Assembly (NCBI GenBank): GCA_015903945.1
Contig: JABMDL010000040.1
Location: 1 to 33,384, forward strand
Reading direction: 5' to 3'
Length of the DNA stretch: 33,384 nt
DNA from: Nitrospira sp.
GTDB lineage: Bacteria > Nitrospirota > Nitrospiria > Nitrospirales > Nitrospiraceae
Part shown: positions 15,741-26,850 of the stretch, piece by piece
Numbering within the stretch: the first letter of the stretch is position 1
Layout: the number at the start of each line of letters is the position of its first letter
Made by a program: the position numbers and the translations under genes
The notes under the pieces: model-generated
The model's database searches: none
Seen by the model: the letters and a program-made list of their open reading frames with translations, nothing else
What the model was told of the DNA's origin: nothing

Positions 15741-16169
15741 GTGGCTGAACCGACGCAGGAGAGTCTCGACAAGATCGTGAAGTTCGTAAAGGGGTTCGCC
15801 GAGAAGAGCGGTACGGCCATGCATCCCAACCCGGCCGTGACCGAAGCCGTCGTCAAGGGCCTGGCGATGCACGTGGATGAACTCGGCAAACCGCTCTGTC
15901 CCTGCAACTTCTATAAAGACAAACAGGCTGAAGCCAAACTCCGCCGGTGGATCTGTGCGTGTGACGAAATGCAGATTTACAAATACTGCCACTGTTTGCT
16001 TTTCGTGCGCGAGGACGGGATGCCGATTACCGAATATCTTCCCGAGGGACACGAAGGCCGTGAAGTCTACGGCCTAGTCACCGATCCGACGCCGGAGAAG
16101 GGCCGCGCGCTCAAACATAAAGCGGCTGCTCCATCCCCCGAACCGAACGAGCCGCTGCCGACTCCGTAG
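15741..16169 (+). CDS. Ferredoxin-thioredoxin reductase, catalytic chain
   Basis: Passes electrons from reduced ferredoxin through a [4Fe-4S] cluster and a redox disulfide to thioredoxin. The 142-residue protein contains CPC, 16 residues, CAC, 8 residues, CHC, the exact spacing of the family, except that the central CPC is CAC. All six cysteines are kept. A proline-rich C-terminal tail of about 25 residues extends past the domain. There is no variable-chain gene nearby, as is common for non-photosynthetic bacteria carrying this enzyme. A GTG start follows AGGAG by about 8 bases. It faces smpB convergently with a 10-base gap. Confidence 0.92.
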   Translation: MAEPTQESLDKIVKFVKGFAEKSGTAMHPNPAVTEAVVKGLAMHVDELGKPLCPCNFYKDKQAEAKLRRWICACDEMQIYKYCHCLLFVREDGMPITEYLPEGHEGREVYGLVTDPTPEKGRALKHKAAAPSPEPNEPLPTP

Positions 16170-16179
16170 GGACACGATC

Positions 16180-16656
16180 TCATTTGCGCTCTTTGATCGC
16201 TCGTTCGACCTCGCGGCCCGCCTCGCGGGCCTTGATCGTATCCCGTCGGTCGTGCAACTTCTTACCCTTGGCGAGTCCGAGTTCGACCTTGGCCTTGCCA
16301 CGCTCGGAGAAATAGATTCGGAGCGGAACCACCGTCAGCCCCTTCTGTTGTGTCTTGCCAAGCAGCTTGTGGATTTCTTTTTTGTGGAGCAGCAACTTCC
16401 GCACCCTGATCGGGTCGTGGTTCATCAAGTTGCCGTGGCTGTAAGGGCTGATGTGGCAGTGATAGAGAAAGGCCTCGCCGTCCTTCACGCTCGCATAGCT
16501 GTCCTGGAGGTTTGCCCGTCCTTCGCGTAGCGACTTGACCTCCGTGCCCGTGAGCATGATCCCGGCCTCGAACTTCTCTTCGATGAAGTAGTCGTGGTAC
16601 GCCTTGCGGTTCGTGGCGACGACTTTCTCTTTCTTCTCGCCCGCGGCGCGTGTCAT
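16180..16656 (-). CDS. smpB: SsrA-binding protein SmpB
   Basis: Binds tmRNA and delivers it to stalled ribosomes for trans-translation. The 158-residue protein has the family landmarks NRKAYHDYFIEEKFEAGI, LTGTEVKSLREGRANLQDSY, HGNLMNHDPIRVRKLLLHKKEI, and the C-terminal basic tail GKKLHDRRDTIKAREAGRE that folds in the ribosome. Length is standard. GGTGGG lies just before the ATG. The tmRNA gene itself is not in the window. The gene diverges from the DciA-like gene. Confidence 0.96.
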   Translation of the reverse strand: MTRAAGEKKEKVVATNRKAYHDYFIEEKFEAGIMLTGTEVKSLREGRANLQDSYASVKDGEAFLYHCHISPYSHGNLMNHDPIRVRKLLLHKKEIHKLLGKTQQKGLTVVPLRIYFSERGKAKVELGLAKGKKLHDRRDTIKAREAGREVERAIKERK

Positions 16657-16769
16657 CGACCCACCGCTGACAGGTTGAAGGTGAGAAAGTTGTACAGTCC
16701 CACGTCCCCGCTCCTGCCACCACGTTCAAACTTCCACACTTTTCAACTCGCCTTTGCTAAGATGCCGCC

Positions 16770-17270
16770 ATGGGTAAGGCGAAGTCGCTCGATTCCTTCG
16801 GGGCCATTCTCTCCGGTCTTGCCAAACGGCTCGGCCTCGAAACCAGGCTGCTGGAGCTTCGCCTCCAGCATCACTGGCACGACATCATCGGTGAGCCTAT
16901 CGCGTCACACACCTGGCCGACCCAAATCCGGTTCAAGAAACTGTATTTGGTCGTCCACAATTCCGTGTGGTTGCAACAGCTCACCTTCTTAAAACCCACC
17001 CTCCTCGCCAAATTGCGTGACACGGCTGGGACCGAACTGATCGGCGAGATCGTGCTGCGCGTTGGAGAGATTCCCTCGCCGAGAGCCGAGCCGGCGGCGG
17101 CGGCTTCCGGCGGAAATCCGTCCGAGGTTCAGACGGACGCCGACACAGCCTCTCACACCGCCGGGATCCAAGATCTTGAACTCCGCGAGCGATTCACAAG
17201 GGTGATATCGAGATACCCTTCTCGATCGGCTCTGCCTCAACCGGCAAGGGATCGGTCACGCGCCCTTTAA
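16770..17270 (+). CDS. DciA/DUF721 family protein (helicase-loader type)
   Basis: A 166-residue protein matching the DUF721 pattern: an N-terminal helix, WHDIIGEPIASHTWPTQIRF, LYLVVHNSVWLQQLTFLKP and LLAKL. Family members called DciA help load the replicative helicase DnaB in bacteria that lack DnaC or DnaI, and the position beside the gyr and dna block fits that role. The C-terminal third is Ala/Pro/Ser-rich and then charged (LELRERFTRVI). The ribosome binding site is weak. The last 77 bases overlap the 3' end of the convergent gene at 17194. Confidence 0.8.
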   Translation: MGKAKSLDSFGAILSGLAKRLGLETRLLELRLQHHWHDIIGEPIASHTWPTQIRFKKLYLVVHNSVWLQQLTFLKPTLLAKLRDTAGTELIGEIVLRVGEIPSPRAEPAAAASGGNPSEVQTDADTASHTAGIQDLELRERFTRVISRYPSRSALPQPARDRSRAL

Positions 17271-17784
17271 AGAGGATCCGCGTCTTGCTGGTCACCTGTC
17301 CATTCTTGGAAAGAGGGCCGATTCCTCCTTCTTCTTCCTGATCCAGCAAGCGATAGTACCCGCGCATTGATCGTTCAAAATCCTTGATGACTTCAGTGTT
17401 GCCGGCCAGATACTTGGCCAGGACTTCCGGATCCGTCCATCCGTGGTCATCGAACACGTAAATGACGATCTGTCTGTACGGACCGCCCGGATCTCCCGGA
17501 GTGGTGGGATAGATCTTCATGCGGGCGAAATCGTGCGTCTCACGGCCAACCTTTCGAAAACGCTTCACCAGCGATTCTACTTCCTCATCGGTTGTTCCGC
17601 GGGGAACGTCCGTCACGACGAGATGGCTGGATTGCGCACCGACCGTATAGGGGGGAATCGACCGATCGGGGCGGCTCAGATACATGCCGCCCCAGATCAG
17701 AGCGAACGATCCCACAAAGACCGCGAGCGCGAATTTGACGACGGTATCCAGCGGCTTCTTCGTCTTGGACTCGGAGGGAGCCAT
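17194..17784 (-). CDS. Unknown single-pass membrane protein
   Basis: A 196-residue protein. After a short basic N-terminus (ESKTKK) comes one hydrophobic helix (about 15-36, FALAVFVGSFALIWGGMYL), then a soluble domain of about 150 residues, probably periplasmic. I do not recognise the domain. It begins 35 bases after gyrA on the same strand and may be co-transcribed with it. The 3' end overlaps the convergent DciA-like gene by 77 bases. Codon use matches the neighbours. No clear Shine-Dalgarno is seen. Confidence 0.7.
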   Translation of the reverse strand: MAPSESKTKKPLDTVVKFALAVFVGSFALIWGGMYLSRPDRSIPPYTVGAQSSHLVVTDVPRGTTDEEVESLVKRFRKVGRETHDFARMKIYPTTPGDPGGPYRQIVIYVFDDHGWTDPEVLAKYLAGNTEVIKDFERSMRGYYRLLDQEEEGGIGPLSKNGQVTSKTRILFKGRVTDPLPVEAEPIEKGISISPL

Positions 17785-17819
17785 GGAAAGTTCGTGTCGT
17801 GGAAGAGTGGCCCAGCCTG

Positions 17820-20297
17820 TCAGGCCTCAGGAGCATCCTCAGGAGCCGGATCTTCCCGTTCGCCCGGTTCGGCCAGCCTGGCCACGGCCACCACGCGATC
17901 CTCGTCTCCTTCGAGATCGAGAATACGGACACCTTGGGTGTTGCGACCAATTTCGCGAATGTCACCGACTTTGCAGCGCAGGACCTTGCCCTGCGCCGCC
18001 ATCAACATGATTTGATCGCTGTCCCTGACTTGAAGAAATCCGACGGCGAGCCCGGTCTTTTCCGTCGTTTTGACGCTGATGATGCCCTTGCCGCCACGGC
18101 CCTGCACGCGATACTCGCCGACCGGCGTCCGCTTGCCGTACCCGCCTTCGGTGACCGTCAGGATGGAAGTGGTCGAGTCCGGAGTGATCGTCTCCATGCC
18201 GATGACCTCGTTGCCTTCCTCCAGCGTAATGCCTTTCACTCCGTAGGCGGTCCGTCCCATGGATCGGACTTCATCCTCGGTAAACCGGATCGTGAGCCCC
18301 TGCTTCGTTCCCAGCAATATTTCCCGCCGGCCGTCGGTGAGCTGTACGCCGATCAGTTTGTCGCCTTCCTCCAGACTGAGCGCGATGATACCTCCCTGGC
18401 GCGGGTTGCTGTAGGCCGACAGCTCGGTTTTCTTGAGGAGTCCGTTCTTGGTCGCCATCACGACGAACTGGTCCTCACGGAACTCTTTGACCGGTAAGGT
18501 GGCGGTGACCTTTTCACTCCCGGCCAAGGCCAGCAAGTTCACGAGAGCCTTGCCCTTCGCGGCGCGGCTGGCTTCGGGAATTTCATGCACCTTGAGCCAA
18601 TAGACCTTGCCGGCGTCGGAGAAGAACAACAGGGTCTGATGGGTCGAGGCCGTGAATAGGGTCTCGACGAAATCCTCGTCCTTGATGCCCATGCCGATCT
18701 TGCCCTTACCACCCCGGCGTTGCGCCCGATAGAGCGAGGCGGCGTTGCGCTTGATGTATCCGGCATGCGAAATCGTGACGACGACTTCTTCTTCCGCGAT
18801 CAGATCCTCGATGTTGATCTCGCCTTCTTCCTTCACGATTTGCGTCCGGCGCTCGTCCCTGTAGGCTTCGCGAATCTGGGTCAGCTCCTCCTGGATGATC
18901 GAACGGACCAGCGCTTCGCTCGAGAGGACGGATTTCAGGTATTCGATCTGTTTCAAGACTGCTTGATATTCCTCGATAAGCTTCGCGCGTTCGAGCTGCG
19001 TCAACCGCTGGAGCCGCATGTCAAGGATCGCGTTGGCCTGGATCTCGGTCAGCCCGAACTGTCGCATAAGACCGGTACGGGCTTCGTCGGGGGATTGCGA
19101 TCGGCGAATGAGCGTGATCACGGCGTCGAGATTGTCCAGGGCGATCTTGAGCCCTTCGAGGATGTGCGCCCGTTCTTCCGCTTTTTTCAGCTCGTAGGCC
19201 GTCCGGCGCACGACCACTTCGCGCCGGTGATCCAGGAAATGGCCGAGGATCTGCTTGAGATTGAGGACCTCTGGCCGATTATTCACCAGCGCGAGCATGA
19301 TGACACCGAACGTGATCTCCAACGGAGTATGTTTGTAGAGATTGTTCAACACGACGAGCGGGATTTCGTTCCGCTTCAATTCGATCACCACCCGCACGCC
19401 TTCGCGATCCGATGACTCGTCCCGCAAGTCAGAGATGCCTTTGATCCGGTCTTCCTGGACCATCTCGGCGATCTTCTTGATCAACGTCACTTTGTTGACC
19501 TGGTACGGAATCTCCGTGACGATGAGCCGCTCGCGTTCGGTTCGTTCGTCGGTCTCCACCACGACCTTGGCACGCACCTTGAGGAGTCCGCGTCCGGTCT
19601 CATAGGCTTCTTTGATCCCGCCGATGCCGTAGATAAATCCGGCCGTCGGAAAATCGGGGCCGGGAATCTTCGCCATGAGTTGCGCGACCGTAGCGTCCTG
19701 ATTCTCCAGAAGCAGGAGCAGCCCGTCGATCACTTCGCCGATGTTGTGCGTCGGAATATTCGTCGCATACCCGACCGCGATTCCGCCCGCTCCGTTGATC
19801 AGTAGATTGGGTACTTTGGTCGGAAGCACGAGCGGTTCTTGACGCGATTCGTCGTAGTTGGGTCCGAAATCGACGGTTTCCTTGTCGATGTCGGCCAGCA
19901 TGTCTTCCGCCAGCTTGGTCATACGCGCTTCGGTGTAGCGCATGGCCGCCGCCGAATCACCGTCCATCGAGCCGTAGTTGCCCTGACCATCCACGAGCGG
20001 ATAGCGCATGTTGAAATCCTGCGCCATCCTGACGAGCGTGTCGTAAATCGCCGAGTCGCCATGGGGATGGTAATTGCCCATGATCTCGCCCACGATCTTG
20101 GCGGACTTGCGGTAGGCCCGGTTGGAGGCGAGGCCCATCTCGTTCATGCCGTACAGGATCCGACGATGGACCGGCTTGAGTCCGTCGCGGACGTCGGGCA
20201 GCGCGCGCCCGACGATCACGCTCATTGCGTAATCCAGGTACGACGATTTCATCTCGTCTTCGATCGCGATGTGGCCTAGTCGTTCATCGGGCGGCAT
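17820..20297 (-). CDS. gyrA: DNA gyrase subunit A
   Basis: The cleavage-religation subunit of gyrase, which introduces negative supercoils. The 825-residue product has the quinolone region [17 protein letters not shown] with Ser82 and Asp86 (equivalent to susceptible Ser83/Asp87 of E. coli), the catalytic tyrosine Tyr121 in AMRYTEARM, and the GyrA-box QRRGGKG that distinguishes it from ParC. The C-terminal beta-pinwheel and an acidic tail follow. The ATG at 20297 has GGGGAG 4 bases upstream; the four-codon extension is unlikely. It lies downstream of gyrB on the same strand, separated by a heptad array. Confidence 0.97.
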   Translation of the reverse strand: MPPDERLGHIAIEDEMKSSYLDYAMSVIVGRALPDVRDGLKPVHRRILYGMNEMGLASNRAYRKSAKIVGEIMGNYHPHGDSAIYDTLVRMAQDFNMRYPLVDGQGNYGSMDGDSAAAMRYTEARMTKLAEDMLADIDKETVDFGPNYDESRQEPLVLPTKVPNLLINGAGGIAVGYATNIPTHNIGEVIDGLLLLLENQDATVAQLMAKIPGPDFPTAGFIYGIGGIKEAYETGRGLLKVRAKVVVETDERTERERLIVTEIPYQVNKVTLIKKIAEMVQEDRIKGISDLRDESSDREGVRVVIELKRNEIPLVVLNNLYKHTPLEITFGVIMLALVNNRPEVLNLKQILGHFLDHRREVVVRRTAYELKKAEERAHILEGLKIALDNLDAVITLIRRSQSPDEARTGLMRQFGLTEIQANAILDMRLQRLTQLERAKLIEEYQAVLKQIEYLKSVLSSEALVRSIIQEELTQIREAYRDERRTQIVKEEGEINIEDLIAEEEVVVTISHAGYIKRNAASLYRAQRRGGKGKIGMGIKDEDFVETLFTASTHQTLLFFSDAGKVYWLKVHEIPEASRAAKGKALVNLLALAGSEKVTATLPVKEFREDQFVVMATKNGLLKKTELSAYSNPRQGGIIALSLEEGDKLIGVQLTDGRREILLGTKQGLTIRFTEDEVRSMGRTAYGVKGITLEEGNEVIGMETITPDSTTSILTVTEGGYGKRTPVGEYRVQGRGGKGIISVKTTEKTGLAVGFLQVRDSDQIMLMAAQGKVLRCKVGDIREIGRNTQGVRILDLEGDEDRVVAVARLAEPGEREDPAPEDAPEA

Positions 20298-20323
20298 AGA
20301 TCTCCCCAAAAAGGCTATCGGCT

Positions 20324-20391
20324 TACAGCGCTCAGCTATCAGCTTTTGGTCATCAGCTCCGGAAAGCTGATCGCTGAATGCTGACAGCTTC
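20324..20391. repeat. Inverted heptanucleotide array 4 (CAGCT/AGCTG type)
   Basis: The left arm has five 7-base units at 20324-20358 (TACAGCG, CTCAGCT, ATCAGCT, TTTGGTC, ATCAGCT). The right arm has four at 20364-20391 (AAGCTGA, TCGCTGA, ATGCTGA, CAGCTTC), with a 5-base loop. It fills the gyrB-gyrA gap and ends 4 bases from the gyrB stop codon. Confidence 0.8.
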
Positions 20392-20395
20392 CTCG

Positions 20396-22882
<2,487 letters not shown>

Positions 22883-22891
22883 TCAAATACA

Positions 22892-22980
22892 CGTCATTGG
22901 TCAAACGTCTTTCGTCAATCGAGGGATCCGTACGCGCGGGACCATCCCCACGGTTGACGACTGACCATTGACGATTGACA
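22892..22980. repeat. Inverted heptanucleotide array 5 (GTCA/TGAC type)
   Basis: The left arm has four units at 22892-22919 (CGTCATT, GGTCAAA, CGTCTTT, CGTCAAT). The right arm has four at 22953-22980 (GTTGACG, ACTGACC, ATTGACG, ATTGACA), with a 33-base loop. It fills the dnaN-gyrB gap and ends 4 bases from the dnaN stop codon. Confidence 0.8.
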
Positions 22981-22984
22981 TGCC

Positions 22985-24112
22985 TCAAATCTTGATCGGC
23001 ATGACGACGCATTTGAACCCGGGGCTCTCGGGCTCCTGGATCAAACAGGGGCTGAGCGGCGTCTCCATCTGCAACGACACGTTCTCGCCATCCATGACGC
23101 CGAACACGTCTAAGAGATAGCGGGCATTAAACCCGGAGCTGTGGGCCTCGCCCTCGTAGCGGGCGGGCAGTTCTTCCGTCGCTTCGCCGTAGTCCGGACT
23201 GCTGGAAAACAACGTCATCTTTCCCGGTTCGAACGACACCTTAACGGCACTGGCCTTGTCCTTCGACAGGACCGAGACGCGCCGCAGGGCGCTTTCCAGC
23301 TCCAGGCGCTTCACGCTGATGCGTCGGCCGCCTTCTTTGGGAATCACCTGTTGATAATTGGGGTAGTTGCCTTCCATCAGCCGCGACGTCAGCAACAGCC
23401 CGCTCTTTCGGAAGATCATCATGTTCTTCGCAAAGCCGATGAGCGGCTCGGTATCGCCCCCCTCTTCCAACAAGCGCCGCATTTCGTGCGCGGCTTTCTT
23501 TGGAATGATGGCCTTGATTTCCTGGGGAGCTCCCTTGCTGCCGGCTTTGCCCACTTCCTGCTCCGCCACGGCTAAGCGATGGCCGTCGGTACCAACCAAT
23601 CGCAGTGTGGTCTTCTTGTCGGTCGTGACCAGAGTGACCAAGAGGCCGTTCAGAATGTAGCGGGCGTCGTTGTCGCCGGCGGCAAACAGCGTCTTGCGGA
23701 TCAACTCGAGCAGCCCGTCGCCCGACAGTGGGGTTAGCCCTTCCCGCTCAATAGCCGGCAGCGCGGGATAATCCGCGCTTGGCAGTCCGACGATCTTGAA
23801 TTGGCTCTTCCCGGCCTGAATCGTCGTCCAGTTGTTGTCCCCCGACGTCAACTCGATGTCGCCCGGAGGCAATTCCTTGATGATCTCGAACAGTTTACGA
23901 GCCGAGATGGTTACGCCGCCGGGTTTGAGTACGGTCGCTTTGTACAAACCCCGCATGCCGATTTCGAGATCCGTCGCGACAATCTCCGCCCCGTCTTGTT
24001 TCACCTCCAACAGGATGTTCGACAATATGGGCATCGTATTCCGTTTCTCCACGACCCCCTGCACCCGTTGCAATCCGGTCAACAGTTCGTCTCGTCCGAT
24101 CCGTACTTTCAT
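22985..24112 (-). CDS. dnaN: DNA polymerase III beta sliding clamp
   Basis: The ring-shaped processivity clamp. The 375-residue product (usual 366-378) starts MKVRIGRDELL and contains KRNTMPILSNILLE, VGTDGHRLAV, the LMEGNYPNYQQVIP loop and the C-terminal CVVMPIKI, family landmarks of the three-domain clamp. The frame opens five codons earlier, but the ATG at 24112 matches the family start and has GGGAG about 9 bases upstream. The gene starts 22 bases after the dnaA stop, so the two are probably co-transcribed. Confidence 0.97.
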   Translation of the reverse strand: MKVRIGRDELLTGLQRVQGVVEKRNTMPILSNILLEVKQDGAEIVATDLEIGMRGLYKATVLKPGGVTISARKLFEIIKELPPGDIELTSGDNNWTTIQAGKSQFKIVGLPSADYPALPAIEREGLTPLSGDGLLELIRKTLFAAGDNDARYILNGLLVTLVTTDKKTTLRLVGTDGHRLAVAEQEVGKAGSKGAPQEIKAIIPKKAAHEMRRLLEEGGDTEPLIGFAKNMMIFRKSGLLLTSRLMEGNYPNYQQVIPKEGGRRISVKRLELESALRRVSVLSKDKASAVKVSFEPGKMTLFSSSPDYGEATEELPARYEGEAHSSGFNARYLLDVFGVMDGENVSLQMETPLSPCLIQEPESPGFKCVVMPIKI

Positions 24113-24134
24113 GGCGGGGTCTCCCAAGAAACTC

Positions 24135-25478
24135 TCAGCTTCGCAGTATCTTTTCTTTCAGCGTCTCAATCGTTGTGTGCAGCACCGTGTCGGTCTCTCT
24201 CGCCTTCGCGACTTGGCGACAGGCATGAATGATGGTCGTGTGGTCCTTCCCTCCGAATTGGCGGCCGATTTCCGGGTAGGAGGCATCGGTGAGTTCGCGG
24301 CACAGGTACATCGCAATCTGACGGGGATGCACGAGTGTCTTGCTCCTACGCCGGGATTTCAACTCGGTCATCTTCACGTGGAACTGCGTGCACACCGCTT
24401 CCTGAATGTCGTCCATCGCAACGATTTTCTTCTTATTGCCGATCAAATCTCGGAGGACGGTCTTCGCCATCTCGAGTGTGATGACCTGGCCCGTTAAGGA
24501 CGCATAGGCCCCCAGGCGCACCAGGCTGCCTTCGAGCTCACGGATGTTGCTCTTCATCGTGTTCGACAGAAACTGAATCACGTCTTCCGGCAACTTGACG
24601 CCTTCGTCCTCCGATTTCTTTCTCAAGATCGCAATGCGCGTCTCAACATCGGGAGGCTGCAAGTCCGCAATCAATCCCCACTCAAACCGCGAACGCAACC
24701 GCTCTTCGATATCCGGCATGTCTTTCGGAAACCGGTCGCTCGAGAGGACGATCTGCTTATGCCCTTCGTACAAGGAATTGAACGTGTGAAAGAACTCCTC
24801 TTGCGTTCGCTCTTTCCCGACGAGAAACTGGATGTCATCGATCATCAGCATATCGATGTGCCGGTAGCGTTTCCTGAGATCCGCCATCTTGTCGTACCGG
24901 ATCGAGTTGATGACCTCGTTGGTAAACTGCTCTGTCGTCAGATAGGCGATACGTAGATCCGTGCGCTCGGCGACATGGTTTCCGATCGCGTTCAATAAAT
25001 GGGTTTTGCCGAGACCGACCCCTCCATAAATGAAGAGCGGGTTATACGTCTTTCCGGGCTGGTCTGCCACGGCCATGCATGCGGCGTGGGCAAACTGATT
25101 CCCGGCCCCGACGACGAAATTATCGAAGGTGTACTTCGGATTGAGTTGGATCCCCCGGCGAGCCTTCGGTAGTCCCGCAGATCGAGCCGCATTGAGAGCT
25201 GCTTGAGGGTCCTGTTGCCGGGCGGGTGGCTTCGAGAAAATCACGAAATTAACCGCCAGGTTGCCACCTCCCCTGGCCGTTGAGACCGCCTCGGCAAGCA
25301 GCGTGGCATAGTGGGTATGAAGCCAGTCACCAAAAAATTTATTGGGAACACCGATATGGGCTGTCGAGTCCTCTATCCGGTCCAACTGCGCAGGGATAAA
25401 CCAGGTGTCGTATACCTGTCGTGGGACTTTCGCTTGAATATACTGCAAGGCTTCCTGCCAAACTGTCTCAACACTCAT
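24135..25478 (-). CDS. dnaA: Chromosomal replication initiator protein DnaA
   Basis: Binds and opens the origin. The 447-residue product has domain I (VWQEALQYIQAKVPRQVYDTW), a short linker domain, the AAA+ domain with Walker A GGVGLGKT (152-159), Walker B LMIDDIQF (211-218), sensor SSDRFPKDM and the arginine-finger region RLRSRFEWG, and the DNA-binding domain IV with DHTTIIHA (412-419). Upstream lies the oriC candidate with DnaA boxes close to the start codon, which suggests autoregulation. The ribosome site is weak (AGGA about 12 bases away). Confidence 0.98.
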   Translation of the reverse strand: MSVETVWQEALQYIQAKVPRQVYDTWFIPAQLDRIEDSTAHIGVPNKFFGDWLHTHYATLLAEAVSTARGGGNLAVNFVIFSKPPARQQDPQAALNAARSAGLPKARRGIQLNPKYTFDNFVVGAGNQFAHAACMAVADQPGKTYNPLFIYGGVGLGKTHLLNAIGNHVAERTDLRIAYLTTEQFTNEVINSIRYDKMADLRKRYRHIDMLMIDDIQFLVGKERTQEEFFHTFNSLYEGHKQIVLSSDRFPKDMPDIEERLRSRFEWGLIADLQPPDVETRIAILRKKSEDEGVKLPEDVIQFLSNTMKSNIRELEGSLVRLGAYASLTGQVITLEMAKTVLRDLIGNKKKIVAMDDIQEAVCTQFHVKMTELKSRRRSKTLVHPRQIAMYLCRELTDASYPEIGRQFGGKDHTTIIHACRQVAKARETDTVLHTTIETLKEKILRS

Positions 25479-25493
25479 AAGTAGCGAAAATTC

Positions 25494-25573
25494 CTATACA
25501 CAGGATTATTCACACCTGTGGATAACGTGGTATTTTTGACGGTAACCGCTTCCGAGAGAGAGATGGTGAATAA
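25494..25573. promoter_or_regulatory. DnaA box cluster
   Basis: The perfect box TTATCCACA lies on the minus strand at 25517-25525. TTATTCACA lies on the plus strand at 25506-25514. Two near-matches are CTATACACA (25494-25502, plus) and TTATTCACC (25565-25573, minus). The first three stand almost back to back just upstream of dnaA. Confidence 0.75.
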
Positions 25574-25746
25574 CATGTTCTCCGTGTCATTGTCGAGGCT
25601 CACTTCTCATTCTCTGTAGTTCCACATCTCTTCCCCAGTGCATACCGGTCTTCTCACAGACTTCCCACACACTTGTACTCAGAGAAGTAAAACGTATTTC
25701 CTTTTTCTTACAACAGAGTCTCCGGTTTCCCCACTATTCAATCTCT

Positions 25747-25776
25747 CTACTCCCACTCCTACGCCTACTCCTAATT
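25747..25776. repeat. Hexamer array inside oriC
   Basis: Five six-base units in a row: CTACTC, CCACTC, CTACGC, CTACTC, CTAATT. Read on the minus strand it gives TAG triplets every six bases, similar to the TAG-type triplets of DnaA-trio elements where DnaA engages single-stranded DNA. The functional reading is an inference. Confidence 0.5.
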
Positions 25777-25802
25777 TCTTTTCCTGGATAGATACTGAAG
25801 AG

Positions 25803-26045
25803 TCATAGGGTCACCACTTTCTCCGCTTTCAGGACTAACTCTACAAGCTGCCTGTAGGTCAATTGATCTCTGTTCGGAAGACAGTCTGCATGACCAACTT
25901 GTATGAAAGCTGCCTGTTGTGAAGCAGTACGATCATCCGATTGAGGACTCCTGATATGGATCGTTACATCTTTACATGTGGGATCATACAGGGCAGATGA
26001 TAGGTTTGATACTGAGCGTCGAAGTAAGTACATAGGAAGGGACAT
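25803..26045 (-). CDS. DsrH/TusB-like small protein
   Basis: An 80-residue protein, the last of three small genes read towards oriC. The C-terminal LTYRQLVELVLKAEKVVTL resembles the end of DsrH/TusB proteins (a conserved tyrosine, then a helix ending the chain). Length is slightly short for the family (about 95). Cysteines occur at about 24 and 55. With the two preceding genes it suggests a DsrEFH/TusBCD-type sulfur relay complex. Identity on its own is weak and rests partly on context. No Shine-Dalgarno is visible. Confidence 0.5.
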   Translation of the reverse strand: MSLPMYLLRRSVSNLSSALYDPTCKDVTIHIRSPQSDDRTASQQAAFIQVGHADCLPNRDQLTYRQLVELVLKAEKVVTL

Positions 26046-26068
26046 GAGATTTACATTGCGATAAGGAA

Positions 26069-26410
26069 TTAAAACACAAGCGTTCGATCGGCTGACGCAA
26101 TCAGGTTACGGATACCCTCATCAGTACTGTATCCAATGTGAAACTCCTTCCGAAGAGGAGCACGATCAATCTTCGATTGTAGGACAAAAGGAATTTCAAG
26201 CTGTTCAATAGAGGGAAGATATTTTTCAAGGATTTCCACATCGATAATATCATCCACATCTTCATGAAGGAGACGGACTGATTCACCAAGAAGGACAACC
26301 GTCGTACAGTGAGATCCTGCCACGAGGCCGAGTGCAATACGCAATGCTTCTACCGGTCGATGGGTTTTTCTTGGATCCTCTTGAATGACAACAACAACAA
26401 TCTTAGACAT
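26069..26410 (-). CDS. DsrF/TusC-like protein
   Basis: A 113-residue protein with the DsrE/DsrF fold pattern: a hydrophobic first strand (KIVVVVIQEDP), a helix carrying PVEALRIALGL, then a strand TTVVLLGESVRLL. The only cysteine is near residue 34. It is located 15 bases after the DsrE-like gene and 23 bases before the DsrH-like gene, as in dsrEFH and tusDCB clusters. Base composition is lower in GC than in hisS or dnaA. No Shine-Dalgarno precedes the ATG. Confidence 0.6.
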   Translation of the reverse strand: MSKIVVVVIQEDPRKTHRPVEALRIALGLVAGSHCTTVVLLGESVRLLHEDVDDIIDVEILEKYLPSIEQLEIPFVLQSKIDRAPLRKEFHIGYSTDEGIRNLIASADRTLVF

Positions 26411-26425
26411 GTGTGGTTGTGAACA

Positions 26426-26743
26426 TTACGTGAATGACAAAAATGGCTCGCACGCATCGATTATTCCTGAGAGAACAACGAGTCCAGAAAGGGAGATGGC
26501 AGGATTGAGGTTTGCCGTGGAGACATGGTGTTGCTGGCAACCATAGGCACAGGCAAACATCTTTACGCCCGACGTGGCGAGTTGTTGATAGGGAGGGGAA
26601 CCGATGTTCTTAACCCCCTCATCAATAAGATAGAGGTAAACCTCATGCCCAGCCTCGATCGCTGCCTGTGCCAACCCATGAACCATCGTCGCACTCGGAT
26701 CAGAAGGGGGGAGCGCGAGGAGGAGGCCAAGTTTACGTTTCAT
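26426..26743 (-). CDS. DsrE/TusD-like sulfur relay protein
   Basis: A 105-residue DsrE-family protein: first strand KLGLLLALPPSD, helix MVHGLAQAAIEAGHEVYLYLIDEGV, then LATSGVKMFACAYGCQQ with cysteines 65 and 69, where the persulfide-carrying cysteine of DsrE/TusD is expected. Family members pass sulfur in tRNA 2-thiouridine synthesis or in dissimilatory sulfur oxidation. No dsrAB, dsrC or mnmA gene is in view, so the role is open. It is first of three small genes pointing to oriC. A/T-rich DNA (26744-26850) separates it from hisS. Confidence 0.65.
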   Translation of the reverse strand: MKRKLGLLLALPPSDPSATMVHGLAQAAIEAGHEVYLYLIDEGVKNIGSPPYQQLATSGVKMFACAYGCQQHHVSTANLNPAISLSGLVVLSGIIDACEPFLSFT

Positions 26744-26850
26744 AGTACGAATTCACAGGGTTTACACTAGAGAATCAGTGAGTTAGGTGATATAAGCCTG
26801 ATTAAAAATTAAGGATTTTTGAGATGAAAGTCAATGGAGAAAAAAGAGGG

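Larger units (their letters stand above)
25479..25802. other. oriC: Chromosomal replication origin (oriC) candidate
   Basis: A 324-bp gene-free stretch between dnaA and the small DsrH-like gene. It holds four DnaA-box-like sites within 80 bases of the dnaA start, an A/T-rich part (25681-25715) and a hexamer array (25747-25776). Base composition is visibly more AT-rich than in the flanking genes. The order dnaA, boxes, AT-rich part, array is that of a classic origin upstream of dnaA. The assignment rests on position and motifs, not on skew. Confidence 0.8.
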
